In this document: positions 1 through 11,245 of the stretch, piece after piece
Position numbering within the stretch: the stretch's first letter is position 1
How the letters are laid out: every line of letters begins with the position of its first letter
Source of the DNA: Siphonodentalium dalli
Lineage: Eukaryota > Mollusca > Scaphopoda > Gadilida > Siphonodentaliidae
Length of the DNA stretch: 64,000 nt
NCBI GenBank assembly: GCA_032622095.1
Contig: CP136067.1
Location: forward strand, 124,467,030 to 124,531,029
Reading direction: 5' to 3'
Notes under the pieces: model-generated
Told to the model about the DNA's origin: nothing
What the model saw: the letters and a program-made list of their open reading frames with translations, nothing else
The model's database searches: none
Made by a program: the position numbers and the translations under genes

Positions 1-186
1 GTCTCCCATAGGGAGCCTCACATATATAAGAAAATATATTGGACTAACAATATTTACCTTGACCTTGTAAGCCAGTGCATTCTCTTATATATGCAAGGCT
101 CCCTATGGGAGATTTGCATATATAAGAGATGCACTGGCACATGATCTTAAACTGCACCAGCACAGCTCCCATCTTGAAAGGGTTGA
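1..186. mobile_element. Family B MITE, cut by window start
   Basis: Right portion of a family B element. It has the end of a first hairpin, a spacer, and a second hairpin built on ccagtgcattctcttatata and its complement. It then reads tgctgcaccag-like sequence and ends tcttgaaagggttga, a one-base-decayed TTAA end. The left end lies outside the window. Confidence 0.85.
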
Positions 187-195
187 AGGGTTTGA

Positions 196-1240
196 GAGAC
201 ATTAAATGAGGCCCCCTACCACTGACATCCATGGCTCCCATCACAAACAAGACATTATCCCCGTAGTTTGTATTATTGTTTGATATCTTCTCATTATGTT
301 TGCGCTATTGTTTTTATCAATCCATTATTTCACATGCCTTGTCTTGCACGCGCAGATGACAGAAAGCAGGGGAGAGAAATCAGACTATTTTCCTATAGCC
401 GAGCTCAGAGTTGGCACCCATTGAATACGAAAATCATTTATCAAAATATTTCCTTTTTTTTTTTAACTTTCCCAGTTTTGTAAAATAATTAAACCTTCAA
501 ACCAATAATGTCAAATTTAACACAGGCTACACTGACTGTTATGCACACCCCAGATATATATTTTTACTATTTTTCAGACCCCCCCCCCCCCCTACAATCT
601 GATAAATCGTGTACTGCTACCTAAAGGGGTTAGTTGTTACGCTTGGTACCAGACCAGAGACATTAAATGAGGCCCCCTACCACTGACATCACAAACAAGA
701 CATTATCCCCGTAGTTTGTATTATTGTTTGGTATCTTCTCATTATGTTTGTGCTATTGTTTTTATCAATCCATTATTTCACATGCCTTGTCTTGCAAGCT
801 CAGATGACAAATCAGGGGAGAGAAATCTATTTTCCTATAACCAAACTCACAGAGTTGGCATCCACTGATTACGAAAATCATGTTACGTATCCAAATTTTT
901 AACTTTTTTGTGAACTTTCCCAGTTTTGTAAAATAATTAAACCTTCAAACCAATAATGTCATATTTAACAAAGGCTACACTGACTGTTATGCTCTCAGAT
1001 ATATATTTTTACTATTTTTCAGACCCCCCCCCCCCCCCACAATCTCATAAATTGTGTACTGCTACCTAAAGGGGTTAGTGGTAGCTTGGTACCAGAGACA
1101 TTAAATGAGGCCCCCTACCACTGACATCCATTGCTCCCATCACAAACATGACATTATCCCCGTAGTTTGTATTATTGTTTGATATCTTCTCATTATGTTA
1201 GCGCTATTGTTCTTATCAATCCATTATTTTGCCTGCAGGA
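196..1240. repeat. Three tandem copies of a ~450-bp unit
   Basis: Units begin gagacattaaatgaggcccc at about 196, 657 and 1095, so the periods are about 461 and 438 bp. The third copy is truncated near 1232 and continues into unrelated sequence (tgcctgcaggaaggcg). Each complete unit ends with a ttttcagaccccc C-run (579-592 and 1024-1038). Copies differ by scattered substitutions and small indels, so the duplication is not very recent. No gene is seen in the unit. Confidence 0.9.
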
Positions 1241-1444
1241 AGGCGATTCGGGAACCAAACCTGTTTCCGATCATTGTGTGTTGCACGTATGCACTGTTTT
1301 AATGCTGGCTTTATCACTGTGAAAACAAACGGCAAATGTTCTAACTATATCTTTGGCCATTTAAATGAAATATTCAGACCTCAACAATAATCTTTACAGA
1401 CATACTCTTAAATAAATGGGATTGTATTGTATAAAACTATGATT

Positions 1445-1915
1445 ATACCCCCTTTTTACAAATAAAGGGGGGTATACTGTTTTGCAATTGTCCGTCCATC
1501 TGTCTAGCCATCCGTCCGTCTGTGCATGCATACTCCTGTCCGATGTCTTGGAACAGTAGTGCTCGAATCTCAATGAAATTTGGTATGGATGTTCACTACT
1601 ATGAGACATTAAATAGAGTGTTCAATTGTTTTGTTCGGATTTTCCATTCTAGAGTTATTCATCTTTGTTTATCTGGGAATGTTGGCTTTCTGGTGTGTCT
1701 GATGTCATAACTTTTGACAGTTGTGCTGGGATCTCAATGAAATTTAGTATGAGGACATTTAATAGCTTGTTCAACCATTTTGTTTTGGTTTTTCATTCTC
1801 TAGTTTTTCATCTTTGTTTCTGAAAATGCTGAATATATCAGTCTCAGGTTATAGATATGCCCACACTAGGCGGTATACCACAAGGGGCTATGCACCTGAT
1901 GACAGTCCATCTCTT
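1445..1915 (+). mobile_element. Family P dispersed repeat
   Basis: Opens with an imperfect hairpin (tataccccc ... ggggggtata, 1445-1479), followed by the tccgtccatctgtc motif and two related stretches (aatctcaatgaaatttggta near 1567, a second near 1732). It ends near aggcggtataccacaagggg. A reverse-oriented relative lies at 15952-16265. Short reading frames inside it are not conserved between the copies, so no protein is called. Confidence 0.6.
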
Positions 1916-1935
1916 GTTTGCTCAAATCTGTAGAT

Positions 1936-2060
1936 TTAACACTTACAATACTAAATACTCTTTGACAAGTAGTTCCTAAGTAAATGTTCACATAATAAGT
2001 TCAACAAATGTCGTTTGTTAAAGTTATTATCTGAATATTTCCCTGCAATAAATTATGGAG
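1936..2060. mobile_element. Family D MITE, left-end fragment
   Basis: Starts at TTAA (1936-1939) and reads actaaatactc, then a short foldback around aataagttcaacaaatg ... gttattatctgaatatttcc. The rest of the element is missing. Confidence 0.65.
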
Positions 2061-2192
2061 TGCTCACTTATGTGCGAGAACAAGTTCTTATTTCTTATCT
2101 AGGTTCGAAACCTGACATAGACAAAAATCGGGACTGATTTTTAAGCTTGATAAGCTGAGGGGACATCTCAATGTTAGGTTTCAAACCTGCTT

Positions 2193-2378
2193 CAGTAATG
2201 GCCTAAATAATCGACTCCTTAACCACAGTGGAATTATGGGTAACTTTTCAGGATTTAATCGGAAATATGGCTTATTGCCATTTAACGGAATGGCAACAAG
2301 CCATATTTCTGACTAAATTCTGGAAAGTTACACATGATTCTGCTGTGGTTAAGGAGTCGATTATTTAGGGCATTACTG
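2193..2378. mobile_element. Family A foldback MITE (186 bp, inner deletion)
   Basis: Ends cagtaatggcctaaataatc and its complement. Arms pair around the centre near 2287. The loop-side parts of both arms (tcatcggaaagctctc) are shortened. The right flank is TA; the left flank is TT, so the duplication is decayed. Confidence 0.9.
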
Positions 2379-3441
2379 TACAAACTTGCCCTGACAGGAT
2401 TTGTTTCCCAGTATTAAAATCATTTATCAGCGAATGGAATGTGCAAGGTCAGAGCGAAATAATGAATAACTAATTATTGACACTGACAACTATTATTCAG
2501 CTAAAAACCGAAATGACAACAGATAATTTAGACTTGACCTGATAATTTAACTGGTCCGAGTAGCCTAGACATTCTTGTATAGGTAGACATAGCTAAATAT
2601 ACAAGCAATTGTGCTAGATTTATATCTCATGCTGTGAATTAATTGTCCGGCTGTCAATAGAGCCCCCAGTTTAGATTCAACTCACCTGTTGTTCAGGTAT
2701 ATTCTTGGTAAGCATAAAGCCCTGTTGACAATCTCAATTAAAAATGTTTAAATCTCTTATGAAGAGAGCGAGTGCTGCGAACCATGGTTGTTCTTGGGTT
2801 ATATTGTGATAAGTAGCATGCTATGATGTAGGCTCATTGTGCGACCAGCATGAGCCCATTAACTTCACATGGGAACAATATTACCACACACGCACGCAGT
2901 CCTGTTATCGCACTCCCAATTCTTTTAAGGCATTCTTATTCCCTTTTGTCAAGTCCCGTATTTGAAGGACAATTTGTTCAAATCGAAATTCTATAGGTTT
3001 CCCTGTCACCAAATAAATGGAGGCCAAGTATTGTTCAGATATATATTCGCTGACAATACGCTTCGTAAGAACAATTTGTTTTGTTGAAATTTTGGATGTC
3101 TTCCATATAAGTACAAATGCTTCGAATTGCCCCCTACAAATGAGCTCGCAATTAACAAAACCGGGCGGATAATAGCATTGTTGTAATAAGCAAAACCTTT
3201 CAATTAATTTTCAATCAGCACAACTGGTTTTGTGTTGCGGGGACGGTATGGTTGCATTTAAGAAAGCTGACATAACAATCACTCTAAACATAAGTGTATG
3301 TCATAGTTATAGGATTATATTAGTCACAATTAACCCTAGGGGTCAATCTTGTAAAAATATTATACACTTACTTCAGATAGTTTATATCATATAGTGACTA
3401 TAATATACTGAATTTTGTACTATTTTGAACAATCTGGCTAT

Positions 3442-3442
<1 letters not shown>
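2379..3442. other. Unassigned sequence
   Basis: About 1.06 kb without a recognised repeat, RNA or supported coding region. Only short random-looking frames are open. Confidence 0.5.

Positions 3443-3480
<38 letters not shown>
3443..3480 (+). repeat. Homopolymer C tract, 38 bases
   Basis: An uninterrupted run of C. It makes a spurious polyproline start to an open frame at 3415-3825. Its true length is likely uncertain because of sequencing and assembly error. Confidence 0.95.
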
Positions 3481-3481
<1 letters not shown>

Positions 3482-3869
3482 CAACCAAACTCAAAAATAG
3501 AGATGAATATGCCGTATGTACACAATCACTACATTCAATACTAGCTATTTGCAAAGACAAACTTGGCAAAGGCAAGGCAGGGCCAGGTAAGAATACTCAT
3601 GTTAAATCAACACATATCATTAATTGTAGGCCTGTATTGGACAGTCTCACTCCCGAAGCATTAAAAACGCAAATTACCCCAGCAATGTTACCGTACCATC
3701 CAAACCAACCCCCAACTCGGGATATATGCCCCCCATACACAACCTACCTGGGTATCCTAGCTGTGCCCCTGCGAGTCCCCTTTATTAGGTTTCAGCCTGT
3801 AAGATGGGCCTGTCCTTCCCTGTAATATGGACTATTCCAGCAAGTAAATAATTCTCAGGTAAGTATCCC
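3481..3869. other. Unassigned sequence
   Basis: About 390 bp between the C tract and the next family A copy. An open frame runs through part of it, but its start is the C homopolymer and the remainder has no recognisable domain. Confidence 0.45.
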
Positions 3870-3871
3870 TA

Positions 3872-4084
3872 CAGTAATGCCCTAAGTAATCGACCCCTTA
3901 ACCACAGCAGAATTATGGGTAACTTTTCAGGTTTTAGTCGGAAATATGGCTTGTTGCCATTCATCGGAAAGCTCTCCCCGAGAGCTTTCCGATGAATGGC
4001 AACAAGCCATATTTCCGACTAAATCCTGAAAAGTTACCCATAATTCTGCTGTGGTTAAGGGGTCGATTACTTAGGGCCTTACTG
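3872..4084. mobile_element. Family A foldback MITE, full length (213 bp)
   Basis: A reference-quality copy. The left arm runs from cagtaatgccctaag to gaaagctctc and the right arm is its near-perfect complement, with only a few bases of loop near 3978. TA dinucleotides flank both sides (3870-3871 and 4085-4086). The CAGT ends and TA flanks fit Tc1/mariner- or pogo-type target use. No transposase is present. Confidence 0.95.
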
Positions 4085-4330
4085 TATCCCTACATGGACT
4101 TTTATAGGTGAAGGATGCCTTGTGTTCAATATTTTAGATTCTAATGCTCACCAGTTCCATGTTTGTAGAGTGTGTACCACATCAAAGGACACTATTGAAG
4201 CATGGTTACTATATTTTCCAACTGATACCAATTTTGGACTAAACATTGAAACATTTGCTGCTGTTTTTCTTAAAAACAAAAAAATCCTCTAATTGTTGGT
4301 TGGGAAATCAAATAATGAGAACAATTCCAA

Positions 4331-5581
4331 CCTATATGTGGTGTGAAATCAACCTATATGTGGTGTGAAATCAACCTATATGGGATGTGAAATCAACCTA
4401 TATGTGGTGTGAAATCAACCTATATGTGGTGTAAAATCAACCTATATGTGGTGTGAAATCAACCTATATGTGGTGTGAAATAAACCTATATGTGGTGTAA
4501 AATAAACCTATTTGTGGTGTAAAATCAACCTATATGTGGTGTAAAATCAACCTGTATGTGGTGTGAAATCAACCTATATGTGGTGTAAAATCAACCTATA
4601 TGTGGTGTGAAATCAACCTATATGTGGTGTAAAATCAACCTATATGTGGTGTGAAATCAACCTATATGTGGTGTGAAATCAACCTATATGTGGTGTGAAA
4701 TCAACCTATATGTGGTGTGAAATCAACCTATATGTGGTGTGAAATAAACCTATATATGGTGTAAAATTAACCTATATGTGGGTAAAATTAACCTATATGT
4801 GGTGTGAAATCAACCTATATGTGGTGTGAAATAAACCTATATGTGGTGTAAAATCAACCTATATGTGGTGTAAAATTAACCTATATGTGGGTAAAATCAA
4901 CCTATATGTGGTGTGAAATCAACCTATATGTGGTGTGAAATCAACCTATATGTGGTGTGAAATCAACCTATATATGGTGTGAAATCAACCTATATGTGGT
5001 GTAAAATTAACCTATATGTGGGTAAAATCAACCTATATGTGGTGTGAAATCAACCTATATGTGGTGTGAAATAAACCTATATGTGGTGTAAAATAAACCT
5101 ATTTGTGGTGTGAAATAAACCTATATATGGTGTAAAATTAACCTATATGTGGGTAAAATAAACCTATTTGTGGTGTGAAATAAACCTATATATGGTGTAA
5201 AATTAACCTATATGTGGGTAAAATAAACCTATATGTGGTGTGAAATCAACCTATATGTGGTGTGAAATAAACCTATATGTGGTGTGAAATAAACCTATAT
5301 GTGGTGTGAAATAAACCTATATGTGGTGTAAAATCAACCTATATGTGGTGTGAAATCAACCTATATGTGGTGTGAAATCAACATATATGTGGTGTAAAAT
5401 CAACCTATATGTGGTGTAAAATCAACCTTGGTGTAAAATTAACCTATATTTGGAGTAAAATTTCCAACAAATGTTGTGCGAATCAATTGTTAAAAAAAAT
5501 TTGACCTAAATAAAATCAACCTATATGTGGTGTGATATAAACCTATATGTGGTGTAAAATCAACCTATATGTTGTGTAAGA
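4331..5581 (+). repeat. 22-bp satellite array (about 55 units)
   Basis: Unit aacctatatgtggtgtgaaa plus tc, 22 bp. Variants are gtaaaatc, gaaataaac, and a shortened form reading gggtaaaatta. Variants recur in blocks, for example the pair ending gtgggtaaaat at about 4780, 4880, 5020, 5150 and 5210. The array degenerates at about 5430-5515 before three last units. Confidence 0.97.
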
Positions 5582-5782
5582 TCATAAAAAATGGTGTAGA
5601 ATGTAAGGAAAAATTATAACAATGTAAGAAAATATGATAAAAATTGTTCAAGAATATAAGACAAATTGATAAAAAATGAGAAAAATTTGTTAGGCCAATG
5701 TATGGTCCACTCGCATATATAGGAGAATGCATTGGCACAGGGTCTTTAATGTTGCGCCAGCACAGCTCCCATCATGAAAGGG
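5582..5782. mobile_element. Family B MITE right half with AT-rich spacer
   Basis: An AT-rich degenerate spacer (gaatgtaagaaa-like words) is followed by a shortened hairpin remnant near 5695-5740 (gccaatgtatggtccactcg). The B right end follows (cagcacagctcccatcatg) and then TTAA at about 5783. It abuts the satellite array, which may have replaced its left half. Confidence 0.75.
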
Positions 5783-5876
5783 TTAACAATATTTTGTCTA
5801 TGTGTAGAGAATAACTAAAGTGACTTATGGATGCATTATAGTCTATGTACAGCGGAAATAAAGGAACCGGTTTTAA
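5783..5876 (+). repeat. TTAA-bounded flank unit, copy 1 (~92 bp)
   Basis: Begins ttaacaatattttgtctatg and ends ggaaccggttttaa. It recurs at 6365-6458 on the other side of the complete B element, and a third partial copy starts at 6455. Confidence 0.9.
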
Positions 5877-6368
5877 CCTTTTCACTATGGGAGCTTCCTG
5901 AAATTTTGAGAAAACCCTGTGCCAACGCATTCTCTTATATATGCGAGTCGACCATAGGTCGCCTCGCATATATAAGAGAATGCATTGGCCTAACAAATTT
6001 CATATTATTTTGTATAATTGTTAAATAATGTAAAAATAAGGTGAAAAATGATAAAAATTGTTAAAGAATGTAAGAAATAATGATAAAAAAATGATAATAA
6101 TTGTTAAAGAATTTTTTTTTAAATGATAAAAATTGATAAAGAATGTAAGAAAAAAATTATATAAAAATGTTAAAGAATGTAAGAAAAACTGATAAAAAAT
6201 TACAAACTTTTAAAGAATATAATAAAAAAAAAAAAAAAATTGTTAGGCCAATGCATTCTCTTATATATGCGAGGCGACCTATTATATATGGTTGACTCGC
6301 ATATATAAGAGAATGCATTGGCACAGTTAATGTTGCGCCAAGCACAGCTCTAGTCCTGAAAGGGTTAA
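5873..6368. mobile_element. Family B MITE with expanded AT-rich spacer (496 bp)
   Basis: TTAA at both ends (5873-5876 and 6365-6368). Two hairpins (5919-5990 and 6245-6326) carry ccaatgcattctcttatata and its complement. The spacer of about 240 bp holds degenerate repeats of aatgataaaaattgttaaag, much longer than in other B copies. Confidence 0.9.
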
Positions 6369-6545
6369 CAATATTTTGTCTATGTGTAGAGAATAACTAA
6401 AGTGACTTATGGATGCATGATAGTCTATGTACAGCGGAAATAAAGGAACCGGTTTTAACAATATTTTGTCTATGTGTATAGCACAGGACATAATTGTAGA
6501 TGATAATAGGTTCCGTATTGTAAGTGTGTGTATGTTAGAATAATT
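6365..6545 (+). repeat. TTAA-bounded flank unit, copies 2 and 3 (partial)
   Basis: A near-identical second copy of 5783-5876 (about 94 bp), then a third that restarts ttaacaatattttgtctatg at 6455 and diverges after about 25 bp. The duplication joints fall on TTAA. Confidence 0.85.
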
Positions 6546-7246
6546 GAAACAATATGCCTCCTAAAAGTCCTTAATTACGTGACGACAGCTACTGTTCCTA
6601 AATTTATAGCAATCCGATTCATTAACGACCACCAAAACTCTAATTGTTTGTGCCGTTTTGTGGGAATTAAGCTGAAATTTGCAAAGAGGTTTCTTCGCTG
6701 GAGTAGGATAATACATCATTGTCTCGGGGTATCATTAACGGAAGGAGTTTCCTGCCTTGTAAAAAGGATTCGAAATAATAAAGTAAAACAAAGGAAGTCG
6801 GCCGAATAAACAGCATAGGAGCCGATTGTGTAGGTAATTAGTGAGTGTTGTGAGAAAATTGGTTTAATGATTCCAAGGGGGTATTCACCCACCCATCATT
6901 TTATAAAGTTTGGGATGTGGCACAGCCACACAGCATGTTTATTTTATAGATATTTTGGATGCAGAAGAAAGAAAATAATAAATAAAAAAATTAAATACTC
7001 AACACCACCCATGCAACAATCTACCAACATTCAAACATGGATTTCACAAAATTTATGAAAGACTGATATAAAAAATTAAGAAAATTTGTGACCACCAAAT
7101 TGTCTCAAAAGATGGAACAGGAAGACTGTCATCAATTATTTTTTTTAAACCAGATGCTGTATATTTTAAACCTCATGAATGTAACAATGAAGATAGTTTT
7201 ATTTTATTTCTTCAAAGTTTGAGATGTGATAACTGTTAAAAGACTA
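6546..7246. other. Unassigned sequence
   Basis: About 700 bp. A frame of 93 codons (6528-6809) is open but has no recognisable motif and no homologous second copy here. No gene is claimed. Confidence 0.4.
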
Positions 7247-7688
7247 TTAAAGGTACTCAATCCGATACGATGGTCCCCATATCATCAAATTCCAACAACA
7301 ACATTTTTTTAAATGCTGCTTCTGTTATCAGAATCGATTAATTGCCTAAAAATAATGCTAACCTCAAGTCAACTATAGTATAAAATTACCCAAAACCTGT
7401 TATTTATCAACATTTTGTTCAAAGAAATTTTGCCGGTTTGTCAAATATCTGACACAAAAAAGCCACTTGATTTTAGAGTTATCCATCTTCATCCTTCATT
7501 TGGTCCGAGACCGTTTTCTTGTCGACTTTTTACTGGGCACTAAAAATTATCGGTGGTGAAAAATAATTTATTTTAAAAATCGATATCTCATCACTCTGAG
7601 CTATGATGTGTGGGTTCCTCAACTCGAATCAAAGCCGAAGCCAAGGAATTAGTAATTTGCAAGCATTATTTCGGATTATGCATCTTTA
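7247..7688. mobile_element. Family T element (442 bp)
   Basis: Starts ttaaaggtactcaatccgat and ends ggattatgcatctttaa. Terminal sequences are roughly inverted and both ends carry TTAA. It shares interior words (attccaacaacaacattt, cagaatcgattaattgcc) with 27533-27797, 36400-36742 and 56387-56842. Confidence 0.8.
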
Positions 7689-7927
7689 AATACAAAAAAA
7701 TGTAGATTCTCACCCTGTTTTTGGCCCCCTCCACAGCCCACCTCAATATTTTTTATCTGGATCATTTTGCTGTATATTTCTTTCTCATATCTGTCGCTGT
7801 GAAAAGTCTCTCATTTCATCACTAAAACTTGACCAAATTAAGCTCTAGCAGAGATTCATGGCATGATCTACACTTTTGGGTGCTTTCGACACCCCACATG
7901 GAATGTATTACACCAGGAAGAAGATGC
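7689..7927. other. Unassigned sequence with family R-like end
   Basis: Contains cagagattcatggcatgatc (about 7851-7870), the family R terminal inverted repeat, but no partner end nearby. Confidence 0.5.
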
Positions 7928-8340
7928 TTAAACCCATGACGGGAGCTGCGCTGGTGCAGCATTAAAGACCCTGTGCCAGTGCATTCTCTTATATATGTGA
8001 GTCTCCCATAGAAAGCCTCGCATATATAACAAAATGCACTGGCTTACAAGATGAAGGTAAATATTGTTAGGCCAATGCATTCTCTTATATATGCGAGGCT
8101 CCCATTGTGAGCCTCGCATATACAGCAATTTCCTAAATAATCGACTCCTTAACCACAGCAGAATTGTGGATAATTTTTCAGAATTTAGTCGGGAAATATG
8201 GCTTTTTGCCATATATCTCAGTGAGAGCTTTCCGGTGAATGGATTAAGGAGTCGATTATTTAGGACATTACTGTATAAGAGAATGCTTTGGCACAGGGTT
8301 TTCGCAAAATTTCAGGAAGCTCCAGTCATGGAAGGGTTAA
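7928..8340. mobile_element. Family B MITE interrupted by family A
   Basis: TTAA at both ends. The first hairpin is at about 7973-8043. The second hairpin starts at about 8073 and is split inside its right arm (cgcatata / taagagaatgc) by the family A copy at 8123-8273. The right end reads gaagctccagtcatggaagg before TTAA. Confidence 0.92.
8123..8273. mobile_element. Family A MITE nested in B (151 bp)
   Basis: Starts cagcaatttcctaaataatc and ends gtcgattatttaggacatta plus ctg, with TA on both sides. The right arm is mostly deleted. Its position in the B hairpin shows it inserted after B. Confidence 0.92.
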
Positions 8341-8744
8341 CTCTATCCTGGATTCTTCAATATATTCAGTTGCACACATTGTACCTGGAACCATGTAGAA
8401 TATATATACACTAATTGTGTCTGAGTCTGAGATAGTGAAATATGCTGACAATGGTATCACTTCTGTATTCCATGCATTGTGCCTCCCAGAGCTTATCTCA
8501 GCTACATGCTTCTAGGGGGTAACTGACTGTATTACTGCCCAACCAGGAGTCTAACAAGCCAATCTCGTGAGCAGGGGGTCTCATCAGTATATCTATATAA
8601 CAACCTATTAAGATAGCTCCCACCATATTATATTGTTATTTATGATAGCTCTCATTCACTAAAATATTCCAATATAGATAGAAGTCTCAGACAGCAGGCT
8701 TTAGATCCCTGACCAGGATTATTCTAGATTATTCAAGAATGGTA
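8341..8744. other. Unassigned sequence
   Basis: About 400 bp with no recognised repeat or gene. Confidence 0.5.
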
Positions 8745-8949
8745 CAGTAATGCCCTAAGTAATCGACTCCTTAACCACAGCAGAATTATGGGTAATTTTT
8801 CAGGATTTAGTCGGAAATATGGCTTGTTGCCATTCATCGGAAAGCTCTGCTTTCCGATGAATGGCAACAAGCCATATTTCCGACTAAATCCTGAAAAATT
8901 ACCCATAATTCTGCTGTGGTTAAGGAGTCGATTATTTAAGGCATTACTG
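8745..8949. mobile_element. Family A foldback MITE (205 bp)
   Basis: Near-perfect palindrome centred near 8848. The arms meet at gaaagctctgctttccgatg with almost no loop. TA flanks on both sides. Confidence 0.95.
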
Positions 8950-9419
8950 TATAGGGCATCATGAACAAACTGGAATATAATTTGAATAGAATAAACGCAA
9001 ACATTGTATTTGAAAACTTTTACAAGCAGGAATATTGCTATTATAGTAACAGCATTCTTGTCGATTCATGTTTATTCTTGATAAAGAAGTCGTAAATTTC
9101 ACTGATTTTACATTGTTTTTTCACAATTCTTGTTTATTCCAGTTTATTCATATCAAGTATCACGAATAAATTTCAGACCAGCATAATGAATTTGAATAAA
9201 GTAAGAATATTTCACTTTATTCAAGGCAACTGGAAGAATAGTCAGCGGGCTTAGCTATTTCAAATGAGAGCTGCTGGTACCAACTTATCTTGTTTGACCT
9301 TGTGGATATTCCACCCCAAATGAAGTTGTGTGGATTGTTCTACCCTATTTTCAAATGGATCGCAGGCCCTTTCCATTGGAAAAAAATCCAAGTTATTCCT
9401 TTCTATATAAATACTCATT
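8950..9419. other. Unassigned sequence
   Basis: About 470 bp, rich in attcttgtttattc-like words, with no definable element. Confidence 0.45.
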
Positions 9420-9507
9420 TCTAATTTCTAACTGCACCCCCAACCAAAGTAAATTTTAATCTTTGGAAAATTTTCTCTGCACTCAAACCCCAAACCCCCA
9501 ACTAGAA
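9420..9507 (-). repeat. Dispersed repeat flanking D, copy 1
   Basis: Contains attttctctgcactcaaacc and aactgcacccccaaccaaag. The reverse complement matches 33295-33385, which borders the corresponding end of another family D copy. Confidence 0.7.
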
Positions 9508-9764
9508 TTAACCCTGTCTATACTAAACACTCATTGGCGAGTAGTTACTTTAGGTTATGTTCAGATAATATGTTCAACAAATGAGCATAGGAGTTTATTG
9601 AACTCATTATCTGGACATTAAATAAATACCACTCCTTCTGTGCTTGTATTATCCGTCATCTGCTTATTTTTCCTGAAAACCCCTTCAAACGATTAATAGG
9701 CAATTCCAATGTATATTTTTATAACTGAGTGGGAGAATCCATTTAGTATAGAAAGTGGCTGGTA
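9508..9764. mobile_element. Family D MITE
   Basis: TTAA at 9508-9511, then ccctgtctatactaaacact, an inner foldback (gttcagataatatgttcaac ... attgaactcattatctggac), and the far end gagtgggagaatccatttag. The terminal aaagggttaa is decayed on the right. Confidence 0.85.
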
Positions 9765-9905
9765 ATTGAGAATTTCTATCATATTGTTGAAAGGGGTGAC
9801 AATCGTAAAATGTAACACATTTATTAGATTAATTGTTTGTATATTTCAATCTAATGGAGTGCAGGGACTTGAAATCCTTTATATCTTCTGGGAGGAGTTC
9901 TTGAA

Positions 9906-10292
9906 TTAACCCTTTACCCAACAAACCGGCCAAAACCGGCCAAATAAAGCTTCAACAGCCTAAAATATCTTCGGTCTGTCTCAATAGAACCATACACATA
10001 TGGATATCATTGGAACCGGCTCCTTGACCACATTGTGATAGTTACAGTTATGCCCTGTGCCAATGCATTCTCTTATATATGCGAGTCGACCATAGTAAAG
10101 AGAATGCATTGGCCTAAAAAAAAAACTTTTTTTAACACTTTTTACCATTTTTTCTTACATTCTTTAACAATTTTATAATTTTTAATGTGTTAAGCCAATG
10201 CATTCTCTTATATATGCGAGGCGACCTATGGTCGACTCGCATATATAAGAGAATGCATTGGCACAGGGCCGTTCTGTTGGGTAAAGGGTTAA
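9906..10292. mobile_element. Family C MITE (387 bp)
   Basis: Ends are ttaaccctttacccaacaaa and ctgttgggtaaagggttaa with TTAA on both sides. The interior has gccaaaaccggccaaataaa, then two B-type hairpins (10050-10115, shortened, and 10197-10264) separated by an AT-rich spacer. Close relatives are 35558-35957 and 38106-38506. Confidence 0.92.
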
Positions 10293-10502
10293 ATATTGCT
10301 TAGTTAAAAAGTGAGAGAAATTGGCTATCACTTTATTATGCCTTTATAGACAAATAAATATACCCCATCTTCAGTTTTATCTGTATTTTATTCACAAAAT
10401 AGCTATTTGAAGTCTGGAAATCACAATTTATAAAAATTATGTTGTAATTGTGGCCCAAAAGATAGATCATCTTTAAATGTAAGTACAGATCATGTTCATC
10501 TA

Positions 10503-10715
10503 CAGTAATGCCCTAATTAATCGACTTCTTAACCACAGCAGAATTATGGGTAACTTTTCAGGATTTAGACGGAAATATGGCTTGTAGCCATTCATCGGAA
10601 AGCTCTAACCGAGAGCTTTCCAATGAATGGCAACAAGCCATATTTCCGACTAAATCCTGAAAAGTTACCCATAATTCTGCTGTGGTTAAGAAGTCGATTA
10701 ATTGGGGCATTACTG
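10503..10715. mobile_element. Family A foldback MITE, full length
   Basis: Arms meet near 10608 (gaaagctctaaccgagagct). The left flank is TA; the right flank has changed to TT. Confidence 0.94.
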
Positions 10716-10777
10716 TTTATCTCATTTTCTATCTCAATTATTTTTTTCCCCTAAAGATCTGTAAAGATCAGAAAAAT

Positions 10778-11017
10778 GGTTGGTGATGTTCACCCAATAG
10801 TCACCTATTGGGTGAACATATAGATATAGAAACTGAATAGAAGGGGAAAAGTACTAAAAACATTGTTAATTTGGGACTACAGATACTTTGCAGAAAATGA
10901 GGCATAAGCAGAATGAGGGTGAATTTGGTGATGCTAGCCTGCTGTGTGGGATAGCATCACTAAATACACCCTCTGGGGATCTCATTCTGCAAATGACAGG
11001 CACCATTTGCAAGTTTG
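10778..11017. mobile_element. Family E element, right half
   Basis: Internal E sequence (gttggtgatgttcacccaat, a short ttcacccaatag/ctattgggtgaa hairpin, and agaaactgaatagaaggg) leads into a terminal hairpin at 10905-10990 and ends gcaaatgacaggcaccattt. The left half is absent. Confidence 0.75.
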
Positions 11018-11245
11018 GAAACATGTCTATATGTCTGAAAACATCCCAGAGATAAACAGAAATATTCTGTGGGAAAAATGATAGTGGTCAGGCGGAATGA
11101 TTTACAACAGCCAAAAACAAATCTAAATGGACCGATTGTCAATCTAAATTGGCCAAACATAAATTTATGACCAAAACATAACTTATATTTTCTATGAGAT
11201 GTGTCAATCTAAATGGAATGTGTTTCGCTGGCATAACTCATAGAG

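Noticed and set aside
2100-2115. ggttcgaaacc, resembling a tRNA T-loop or B-box
   Set aside because: No plausible A-box or cloverleaf stems in the preceding 60 bases; likely chance.
3415-3825. 136-codon open frame beginning with polyproline
   Set aside because: The proline stretch is the 38-base C homopolymer; the rest has no recognisable domain and the frame depends on the exact C count.
4331-5581. Direct repeats reminiscent of a CRISPR array
   Set aside because: Units are contiguous 22-bp repeats without unique spacers, in a eukaryotic context.
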